Below are positions 33,531 to 40,338 of a stretch of DNA of 64,000 nt, in pieces. The position numbers and the translations under genes were made by a program. Numbering within the stretch: the stretch's first letter is position 1; every line of letters begins with the position of its first letter. The notes under the pieces are model-generated. The model did no database searches. It was given only the letters and a program-made list of their open reading frames with translations, and had not been told where the DNA came from. Source of the stretch: Ahniella sp. (lineage in GTDB: Bacteria > Pseudomonadota > Gammaproteobacteria > Xanthomonadales > Ahniellaceae); contig JADJRU010000019.1 in NCBI GenBank assembly GCA_016712105.1, positions 1 through 64,000 on the forward strand, given 5' to 3'.

Positions 33531-35649
33531 CCGCCCGGATCTCGTCGAACGCCGCATCCAGCAGGTATGTGCGGTCGACGGAGACCGTGGCCTTCCCGTA
33601 ATCCCACTCCGGGCGACTGATCCCATCACTGAGGTACTCGGCGCGCACCACGGCGCCGGTCGCCGCGCGCCTCGCCCACTCATCGACGCGATGCGGATCG
33701 GCCTGGGCGTCGACGACGCACAGCCGCACCTCGTACTTGGCGCGTAGCCGATCGAGTTCATCGAATGTCTGGGCGCGTCCCACGAACAGCGCGCGGCGGA
33801 CGCCGCCGACGTCCGCGGGGAGCGCGGAGACCACCACGTAGTAGTCGGCGGACCCCACAGACACGCCCATCGACGAGCCCGGGCCGGTGCGCGCCGGGCC
33901 CTCATCGTGGATGCAGGCATCGAGGACCGCGTTGGTCAGCCGCCGCCGCTCCTGCTGGCCGTCAGCGTACATCTGGTCGATCGCGCTTTCGAACTCATCC
34001 TCGAACCTGAAGTGGAGCATCGCGCACATCAGGGCGTCCGGCCCATGATCATCTCGCTTCACGACCTTCCCCAGGTCGTTGCGGTGCAAGCGCATCATCT
34101 GTCTGATGACGATCTTCAGGTCTCCGTGATCCGCGATCTTCAGACGGCCGTGGTTGAGGTGGCGCGTGACGTTCTCGATCCCCGCCTCCTTCATCTGGCC
34201 GAAGGCCACGGGCTGCACGTCGAATCCGGCGCTGATCAGGTCGAGGTTGCCATACTTGTTTTCGGCATCCGGATACACCCGGAAGTTTCCGTGGGCCGCC
34301 CGCAGCTGTACCGCGTACTTGATCACTTCGGCCATCGACTGGCCGTCAAAGACGCGGCCCTCGCGGATCGCGACGTACGGGCCATGGCGCTCGGCGAGGA
34401 CGGCGACCGCATGGGTCCCCCAGTCGACGCCAAGCGCCCGGCGGATCCGTCCGCTGGGCCTCTGCAGACTCTCGAGGGGGGCGACCGCCGCCTGGACCTT
34501 GACCGGGTCATAGACCATGCCGCTGGTCGTCGGCCGCTGGCATTCGAACTCGACTTCCCAGACGCCGGTCCCCGCGTTGATCAACTTCGCTTTCATCACG
34601 GCGTCCCGCGGCAGGTGGCCGCGGCTGGCCCTGGCGCGGCCGTCGCAACCCTTGTAGTATTCGCCAACGATGTTGCCCTCAGCATCCCTCTCCGTTGCGA
34701 CCTCGGTCAGCGGACATTCCTGTCGGCAGTAAGCTTGGGCCAACGGATCGTCGTCCGTCGCCTCGTCCATCCCCACGGTGCACTGCTGCATCGTGTCGTA
34801 CACGTCCCACTTGTATTTGGTGTAGCCCCGCTCCTCCCCCTGGTCCCATGAGTCTTGGAAGAAGCCGAACGGCACGTGGAACGTCGAGAGCAGGACGATC
34901 GTGTAGTTGGGCTCGGACAGCGCGCCTTGGATCGCTGCGGTCAGCACCTTACCGACGCGCGGATCTTCCTGGCAGCTTTCGTCAGCGACGAACCCCGCGA
35001 CGTGCTTGCCGCTTGCCGCTTTCTCTGAGGCCGGTACGCAGCTCAGCGTGACACCGTTCTTCAAACGGGTTTCCGACTGCAGCGGATCTCCATCGAGCAG
35101 GGCTTCGGCTAGGCCAGGCACGCAATACCAAAATTGCGAAACGTATTCGTAAACGCGCTTCGCCTGCTCACCGCTGCCCGCCATATCGAGAAAGCTCTTC
35201 TGTCGGTAGACCATGAAGAGCCAGATGAGGATGGCCGCGGCCAGGCTTCCACCGCCCCCACGGGGCTTCCACAAGATCGCCTGTTGCGTGCGCTGGTAGA
35301 ATAGGTCGCTGACGAAACGGACCATAGGCTCGATCATCACGATCGGCAGGCGCCGCCCGTCCTTCTGCACGAACAGATGGCTCTCGACCATCTTCTTGAG
35401 TGCGGCGTTCTGCTCGTCGGCACTCAGTCCATCGACCAGCAAATCGGGAAGACCGAGGTCGGTGGGGGACGCGCCCAACCCGACCTTTTCCAGCAGAGAC
35501 GACGACGTTGTGAGCAGCACTAGATCGCCCTCGTCGTCGCCCCGCCGCTTGCCGCTGGTCGTGTTGCTGGTCGCCCTGCTGTTGGCGGCGCCGTTCTTCG
35601 TGCCGCGTACCCCGCCTTTGTGGGCTCGATGCTTGCGCCTATTTGCCAT
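33517..35649 (-). CDS. Phage terminase large subunit with two RNase H-like domains
   Basis: 710 residues in frame. ATPase part: Walker A-like KPRGGGGSLAA (128-138), Walker B FVADES (221-226), coupling motif STF (255-257). First nuclease domain: GVDWG (D409), YPDAEN (D461), DDHGPDAL (about 533-540). A second RNase H-like segment starts at GVSVGSADYYVVV (595-607) and contains LCVVDAQAD; its first catalytic aspartate is a serine. The enzyme would package DNA into capsids. GGAGG precedes the ATG. Its small-subunit partner is probably the gene at 36824. No portal or capsid gene follows: the next gene is the host patatin. Confidence 0.8.
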   Translation of the reverse strand: MANRRKHRAHKGGVRGTKNGAANSRATSNTTSGKRRGDDEGDLVLLTTSSSLLEKVGLGASPTDLGLPDLLVDGLSADEQNAALKKMVESHLFVQKDGRRLPIVMIEPMVRFVSDLFYQRTQQAILWKPRGGGGSLAAAILIWLFMVYRQKSFLDMAGSGEQAKRVYEYVSQFWYCVPGLAEALLDGDPLQSETRLKNGVTLSCVPASEKAASGKHVAGFVADESCQEDPRVGKVLTAAIQGALSEPNYTIVLLSTFHVPFGFFQDSWDQGEERGYTKYKWDVYDTMQQCTVGMDEATDDDPLAQAYCRQECPLTEVATERDAEGNIVGEYYKGCDGRARASRGHLPRDAVMKAKLINAGTGVWEVEFECQRPTTSGMVYDPVKVQAAVAPLESLQRPSGRIRRALGVDWGTHAVAVLAERHGPYVAIREGRVFDGQSMAEVIKYAVQLRAAHGNFRVYPDAENKYGNLDLISAGFDVQPVAFGQMKEAGIENVTRHLNHGRLKIADHGDLKIVIRQMMRLHRNDLGKVVKRDDHGPDALMCAMLHFRFEDEFESAIDQMYADGQQERRRLTNAVLDACIHDEGPARTGPGSSMGVSVGSADYYVVVSALPADVGGVRRALFVGRAQTFDELDRLRAKYEVRLCVVDAQADPHRVDEWARRAATGAVVRAEYLSDGISRPEWDYGKATVSVDRTYLLDAAFDEIRAAPGG

Positions 35650-35788
35650 GGTATCGCCTCCATGCAGGGGGTGTGCCGCTTTGTGCTCCTATAGTTCCGA
35701 TGATCAGGCAGATATCCCTTGGGCGTGGGCGCCCCTAGGACGAACATGGATGAGGCAGGCCGCAGCTCACATCATGAGGAGGACAACC

Positions 35789-36658
35789 ATGAAGCTCACC
35801 GCCGCCGCCGCCGAATTCTTGCAGTCGCTTGAGGCCGAAGGGCGATCGCCACACACGACCGCTGCCTACCGCCGCGACCTCGCGGTGTTCACGGCGTTCG
35901 CCGGCCCCATCACGCTCGACGATGTGACGCCCGCAATGCTCCAGCGGTTCATGGCCGACCGCAGCGTTCAGTTTGCGCCGAGTGGTGCGCCGCGCGCAAA
36001 GGCCAGTGTCAATCGCTACCGCGTTACGGTGAAGGCCCTCTATGCGTGGGCGGAAGCGCGGTGGCTCGTCAAGCGCAACCCGACGAGCATCTTGCGTTGC
36101 CAGCGGCATCGTGGGTTGCCGCCGGTCGTGCTCGACGCGAACGAGATGACGCGCGTGATCGAGTGCCGCTTTGTCGGCGGAACCGCAGATCGCGACCAAG
36201 CGCTCATCTGCTTCATGCTGCTCACTGGATGCAGACTCGCTGAGACCTGCGCGCTCGACATCGGCGACATCGACCTCGACACGAACGTCGCTGTGCTGCG
36301 CACAACGAAGGGCGGAGATCCCGATCGCGTCATGCTGAGCCCAACGCTCGCCGCGATCCTCGCTGCGCACATCGCGCGTTGCGCAGATCAACGTGGGCCG
36401 CTGTTCGCGGCTGGCGCACGCCGCTTGTCGACGCGACAAGTGCAGCGCATCGTCGTTGCGCGCGTGCGCGAGGCGGGCATCACGAAGCCGATCACCGCGC
36501 ACTCGCTCCGGCATTCGTTCGCCACGCGCCTCTACAACGAGACCGGCGACATCAGGCTCGTGCAACAGGCGCTGCGGCACACGCACGTTTCGACCACCGA
36601 GGTCTACGCCCAGGTCGACCCCAAACGTTGGCGCGCGAGCGTCGCGTCGATCGCGTAA
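35789..36658 (+). CDS. Tyrosine site-specific recombinase (integrase, XerC/D-like)
   Basis: 289 residues from the ATG at 35789, after GAGGAGG; the longer open frame from 35396 overlaps the terminase gene and is unlikely. N-terminal SAM-like core-binding domain (SPHTTAAYRRDLAVFTAFAG). Catalytic set: R149 (GCRLAE), K174 (TTKGG), H238 and R241 (HSLRHSF), H264 (LRHTHVSTTEVY) and nucleophile Y273. It probably integrates or excises the phage-like island. It is the only plus-strand gene inside the terminase module, divergent from terL and convergent with the small-terminase gene. Confidence 0.9.
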   Translation: MKLTAAAAEFLQSLEAEGRSPHTTAAYRRDLAVFTAFAGPITLDDVTPAMLQRFMADRSVQFAPSGAPRAKASVNRYRVTVKALYAWAEARWLVKRNPTSILRCQRHRGLPPVVLDANEMTRVIECRFVGGTADRDQALICFMLLTGCRLAETCALDIGDIDLDTNVAVLRTTKGGDPDRVMLSPTLAAILAAHIARCADQRGPLFAAGARRLSTRQVQRIVVARVREAGITKPITAHSLRHSFATRLYNETGDIRLVQQALRHTHVSTTEVYAQVDPKRWRASVASIA

Positions 36659-36748
36659 GTCGTTGTGCGGCACATATCTCCCAGTATGCGACCTCGAAAT
36701 CCGGGGAAAATCCGTGTCCGGAACGCCAATCTGGGACACTGGGACACC

Positions 36749-36767
36749 GCCTAACTGATTGTTAGAT
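36749..36767. other. Candidate integrase core site
   Basis: GCCTAAC-TGATT-GTTAGAT: CTAAC and GTTAG form a perfect inverted repeat around a 5-bp spacer, 90 bp after the integrase stop. Inverted 5-7 bp arms around a short spacer next to int are the usual form of a phage attachment core. No second copy was found by eye, so this is a weak call. Confidence 0.3.
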
Positions 36768-36794
36768 ATTGTGTTACTTCTTGGCGCGTCGTTT

Positions 36795-36820
36795 CTAACC
36801 GGGGGAAATTCCCCGGTTAG
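36795..36820. terminator. Convergent terminator hairpin
   Basis: CTAACCGGGG and CCCCGGTTAG form a perfect 10-bp stem around GAAATT, between the integrase stop and the small-terminase stop on opposite strands. There is no long T-run, so it may also be a protein-binding palindrome. Confidence 0.55.
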
Positions 36821-36823
36821 GAA

Positions 36824-37381
36824 TCACCCCCCAACCACGTAGCGGAACGGCGCCTGGTTCACCCTGGCCGCGAACTCCTCGGCGAACGCACGCGCCAGTC
36901 TCGGGTCCATCTGGCCGGAGTCGATGAGCGATTTGATCAAGTCCGCGATCACCAGTTCGAGCACCTCGACGTTGCTCCTCATGAGGGCCCGGACCTCCCG
37001 GACCTCGGTCGGTTCGCCGCGGACAAGGCGTTCGCCCTTGATCCCTGCGTCGAGCATGGCCGCGGCCTCGGCGGCCTTGGTCGGTTCCAAAGTCCGCAGC
37101 GCCTGGACGGCCTTTGACTGGATCAGCTGAAATTCCTTCAGGTGGCGGCTGTTCATGTCACTGATCGTCTCGGCCACCGCCTCGCTGATCCGGCGGTCGG
37201 TTTCCCGCTGGATGATGTCCCGCTCGATGTCCCACTGTCCCGCCCGCCGCCACTCGCCGATGGTCTCCGCCCGCGGGATGTCCAACTGGGCTGCGATCTG
37301 CTCGTCGGTCAGGCGGCCGACGATCCACATGGCTTTGGCCCTGAGCTTGGCGTCCGGACCGTATCCCTGGCGCCCCCTCAT
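36824..37381 (-). CDS. Terminase small subunit-like DNA-binding protein
   Basis: 185 residues. The ATG at 37381 overlaps the methyltransferase stop as ATGA, showing translational coupling and fixing the start. The N-terminus has a helix-turn-helix of the small-terminase type: IVGRLTDEQIAAQLDIPRAE then TIGEWRRAGQWDIER. The remainder is helical, with long charged helices that could oligomerise (EAVAETISDMNSRHLKEFQL). Small terminases recognise phage DNA and load the large subunit. It is placed between the methyltransferase and integrase genes, upstream of terL in the same direction. Confidence 0.65.
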   Translation of the reverse strand: MRGRQGYGPDAKLRAKAMWIVGRLTDEQIAAQLDIPRAETIGEWRRAGQWDIERDIIQRETDRRISEAVAETISDMNSRHLKEFQLIQSKAVQALRTLEPTKAAEAAAMLDAGIKGERLVRGEPTEVREVRALMRSNVEVLELVIADLIKSLIDSGQMDPRLARAFAEEFAARVNQAPFRYVVGG

Positions 37382-38673
37382 GACTGTGCCTCCTGGCTGA
37401 TCCTGACGGCGGTCTGGCCCGTGAAAGCCTCCCAGCGCCGGACGATGACATCGCAGAACCGCGGGTTGCGCTCGACGGCGAAGCACCGGCGGCCCAGGCG
37501 CTCGGCGGCGATCACCTGACTGCCGCTGCCGGCGAACGTCTCGAGGCAGATGTCTCCCGGCCTGGTGTGCTTGAGCATCGGCAGTTCGAAGAGCCGGACC
37601 GGCTTCTGGGTGGGATGATTGCCGTCGGTGCAGCGGGCCTTGCCCTCCCAGTCGACCTCCCAGGCGTTCGAGTACTCGTCGGGGACCGGCAGCGCCTCCG
37701 GCTTGTTCCCCTGCACCCAGCCCATGAGACAGGGCTCGGTCCGGTAGTTCCACATTGCGAAGCCCAGCACGAACGTCGGCTTCACCCAGGTGATCGTCTG
37801 GTGGTAGCGGATGCCGGCGGTCTCCCAGGCGCGCAGGAAGCTCGAGGCTGTGGCCGACGCGTGCCAGCAGTACCAGGCGGCGTCCTTGGCCACATGCTGC
37901 TTGGCGCAGAGGAAGATGCGTTCGAGGAACGCCTCGAACGCGGCGGGCGACTCGTAGTGATCCCAGTACTCGTCGCCCCAGTCCTTGTTCTGGCTGCCGG
38001 GCTCGCGGCCCTCGGACTTGTCCCGCTGGTTCTGCGGGTGGCTGGTGCCGTCGTACCCTACACCGTAGGGCGGGTCGGTCGCGTAGAGCTTGGCGACCTG
38101 GCCGTCCATCAGCAGATCGAGCACCGCCGGATCGCCGCTGTCGCCGCACACGAGCCGGTGGCCGCCCAGGATCAGAAGGTCGCCGGGTTGGGTGATCGGC
38201 TCTTCGGGGGCCTCGGGCACGTCGTCGGGTGCCGTCAGACCTTCGGTGGGTTCTGACTCCTTAAATCGCCCTTTCAGTTCGTCGTCCAAGAAGTCGAAAC
38301 GCAGGTCGTCGCTGAGATCCGGCATCGCAATCTTGATCTCGGCCAGGAGCCGGTGGATATCGGCGGTGAACTCGCCGGCGATCGCCGGGTTGTTCAACGC
38401 CACGTTGAGTGCCTTCTCCTCGATCTCCGGCAGGTCGACGACCACAACCTGCGTCTCGGTCTCGCCCAACGCCTGAAGCGCCTTGAGCCGCTGGTGGCCG
38501 CCGACGACGCGGCCGGTGCGCCGATTCCAGACCACGGGCTCGACCAGGCCGAAGCGCTCGACGCTCGCCTGCAAGCCAGAAAGGGCCTCAGAACTAATTG
38601 TCCGAGGGTTGTAGGGCGCCGGGACGAGTTCCAAGATCGCCTTGGTCTCGATGATCAGATCCTTCTTCGACAT
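37378..38673 (-). CDS. ParB-like domain fused to DNA (N4/N6) methyltransferase
   Basis: 431 residues from the ATG at 38673 (GGAGG seven bases upstream; a GTG precedes it). Residues 10-80 form a ParB/sulfiredoxin-like domain: NPRTISSEALSGLQASVERF, GLVEPVVWNRRTGRVVGGHQ, RLKAL. The C-terminal half is a beta-class amino-methyltransferase, with catalytic DPPYGVGY before the SAM-binding FAGSGSQVIAAERLGRRCFA and HPTQKPVRLFE. This fusion is common in phages, where it modifies phage DNA against host restriction. No cognate nuclease is next to it, so it is an orphan methyltransferase. Confidence 0.85.
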   Translation of the reverse strand: MSKKDLIIETKAILELVPAPYNPRTISSEALSGLQASVERFGLVEPVVWNRRTGRVVGGHQRLKALQALGETETQVVVVDLPEIEEKALNVALNNPAIAGEFTADIHRLLAEIKIAMPDLSDDLRFDFLDDELKGRFKESEPTEGLTAPDDVPEAPEEPITQPGDLLILGGHRLVCGDSGDPAVLDLLMDGQVAKLYATDPPYGVGYDGTSHPQNQRDKSEGREPGSQNKDWGDEYWDHYESPAAFEAFLERIFLCAKQHVAKDAAWYCWHASATASSFLRAWETAGIRYHQTITWVKPTFVLGFAMWNYRTEPCLMGWVQGNKPEALPVPDEYSNAWEVDWEGKARCTDGNHPTQKPVRLFELPMLKHTRPGDICLETFAGSGSQVIAAERLGRRCFAVERNPRFCDVIVRRWEAFTGQTAVRISQEAQS

Positions 38674-38746
38674 CACGATTCCTCCGTGGTGGTGGTGAAC
38701 GAATGCGGGCGTCGTGCGCAGCTGGCATTGTCTGCACCCCCCTTGC

Positions 38747-38872
38747 TCACTGACCCAAGGTCACGCGCAGGCCGAGCGCGGCGAACGCGTAGCTCACGAA
38801 GACCACGACCGCCGCGATCCTCAGTCCGTCGATGATCATTCCGACCAAGACCTGCTGCAGAAAATTCCGCAT
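38747..38872 (-). CDS. 41-residue membrane peptide
   Basis: ATG at 38872 after CAGGAGGTC, stop TGA at 38747. One predicted span: GLRIAAVVVFVSYAFAALGL, after an amphipathic start MRNFLQQVLVGMIIDG. It lies in the phage operon between the 38921 gene and the methyltransferase. The strong ribosome site and operon position support it. Small holin-like or superinfection-exclusion peptides look like this, but nothing in the sequence decides. Confidence 0.55.
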   Translation of the reverse strand: MRNFLQQVLVGMIIDGLRIAAVVVFVSYAFAALGLRVTLGQ

Positions 38873-38920
38873 GACCGACCTCCTGTGTGCTAACAATGAT
38901 TGCCGACGTCGCGCGTCTGT

Positions 38921-39520
38921 TCAGCCGGTCGCACGCCGGCCGCGCGCACGTCGTTTCCGGCTGGCACGTGCCGGCTCTGTTCTGGGCATAGACACTTCGG
39001 GGGCGTCGATCTCCGACGAATGGGCTGTCTCGCGCTTCGGATTGAATTCGTAGACCCAGGGCGCCGACATGCCGGTGATCTCCATCAACGCCTTGAGCGC
39101 CGCCCGCCCCTCGCGCGTATCGATGGCGACTCGCATCCTGCCGGCGAGCGAGAACCAGAGGTCGATGAGCCGCACCCCGTCCATCCATCGCCGTCCGTCG
39201 GCAGTCGTGAAGGTGCCCAGTATTGCGGCAGGCGCTTTCTGTCTGACCAGTATCATGACGGGCGTCGGGTCGATGCCGACCGATTCACATTCGGCAAGCA
39301 CCGCCTCGTCAGTGACGTCTCCTCCGGCCTCTTGATCGCGCAGCAAGGCGATGGACGTGGCGACCCACGGCGGGACTCGTGCGCCGCCCGCTGCATCAGG
39401 CCACTCGCGACAGACGAGATCATCGGACCGGAGCTGGTGGTGACCACCACCGCCGGCCTCAGCCTCCTGGCCGCCCGCAGGCGACTGGATACCCAGTTTG
39501 GATTCGTGATCGTGACCCAT
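38921..39520 (-). CDS. Phage-island hypothetical protein
   Basis: 199 residues from the ATG at 39520 (AAAGGAG upstream). Composition is acidic in the middle and strongly basic at the end (TEPARASRKRRARGRRATG), which suggests nucleic-acid binding. Stretches such as RRWMDGVRLIDLWFSLAGRM and ALKALMEITGMSAPWVYEFN are clearly coding. It is transcribed with the methyltransferase and terminases and separated from the primase gene by the iteron region. I do not recognise a family. Confidence 0.6.
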   Translation of the reverse strand: MGHDHESKLGIQSPAGGQEAEAGGGGHHQLRSDDLVCREWPDAAGGARVPPWVATSIALLRDQEAGGDVTDEAVLAECESVGIDPTPVMILVRQKAPAAILGTFTTADGRRWMDGVRLIDLWFSLAGRMRVAIDTREGRAALKALMEITGMSAPWVYEFNPKRETAHSSEIDAPEVSMPRTEPARASRKRRARGRRATG

Positions 39521-40021
39521 GACGCACTCCTTTGAGTCCTTCGTGGTGCCGGCAGTCACGGCGACTTGCCGTGCCGTCGACCGGCAACGAGCGCCGGGCT
39601 CGGTGCCCAGGAGCCCTCCGCCCTGCTGGGCCGCGTCGCCTAGTGGTGGGCCCCGGCTCGACCAGCCCACCTGCCGCCCGCTGGGCCCTGGGACGACCAT
39701 GCTGCACGTTGGCCGGTGAGCTGCACCCAGTGCCGCACAGTGATGGCGAACTGCGCCGGCCCGAGTCGCGTTGCGCCGGGGGCCCGCAGGCGTAGCCTGG
39801 GCACGGCAAAGCTCTTTGGGGTTGGGAGGGAACGGAGTCCCAACACCAAACACCAATGTCATTGATTTGATCTTTAAGGTGTTTTTATGCCCCATTGATG
39901 GGCGACACGGAAGAAGGTCGCCGTGGGGCAATCGCCAGCCCTCAGTCAGCCGTCCACAGTCCACGCATCCAGCGCCTGTCGGGCTGCGACCGGTGCGCAA
40001 AGCAGAGGCCGCCGGCATTTT
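39521..40021. other. Intergenic leader between iterons and the 38921 gene
   Basis: 500 bp without a supported gene; it holds the promoter side of the downstream phage operon. I could not identify a clear -35/-10 pair. Confidence 0.35.
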
Positions 40022-40329
40022 GCGGAGTGTCTGCGGAGTGTTTGCGGAGTGTCCGGACGCGAAATCGGCAAACACTCCGCAAACGCAACCGCCTGCTGCA
40101 AAGTCGGTTAGGCGGGGCATGCGGAGTGTTGCGGAGTGTTGCGGAGTGTTTTTCCCATACAGCTCATGCGTGTGCGTGCGCGCATGTGCGCGCGCATGCG
40201 CGTGCGCGCGCATAGGATAAGAGAAACACTCCGCAACACTCCGCAACGCCTCCAACCCGCTGTCGGGGGCGCCGTTAGCTTGCGGACGCAACAAAATGTT
40301 CCTACCGCAAACACTCCGCAACACTCCGC
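40022..40329. repeat. Iteron-like array, 11 copies of GCGGAGTGT
   Basis: Direct copies at 40022, 40033, 40044 (11-bp period) and 40121, 40131, 40141 (10-bp period). Inverted copies (ACACTCCGC) start at 40072, 40226, 40236, 40311 and 40321. Periods of one helical turn place the sites on one face of the DNA. The groups at 40121-40149 and 40226-40244 face each other around an alternating tract and could fold into a large hairpin. The array is just after the primase-helicase stop (40339). This suggests a replication origin bound by an island-encoded initiator, or a packaging or partition site. Confidence 0.8.
40165..40214. other. 50-bp alternating purine-pyrimidine tract
   Basis: Every base from 40165 to 40214 alternates pyrimidine-purine (CATGCGTGTG...GCGCGCATA). 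Such GC/GT alternation readily forms Z-DNA or cruciforms under supercoiling. It sits at the centre of symmetry of the iteron array, where an origin would need easy unwinding or a structural landmark. Confidence 0.75.
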
Positions 40330-40338
40330 AAATTCGCC

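Noticed and set aside
36749..36767. GCCTAAC/GTTAGAT as an integron attC site
   Set aside because: The two core boxes fit attC consensus, but they are only 5 bp apart, far too close, and no integron integrase or cassette array is present.
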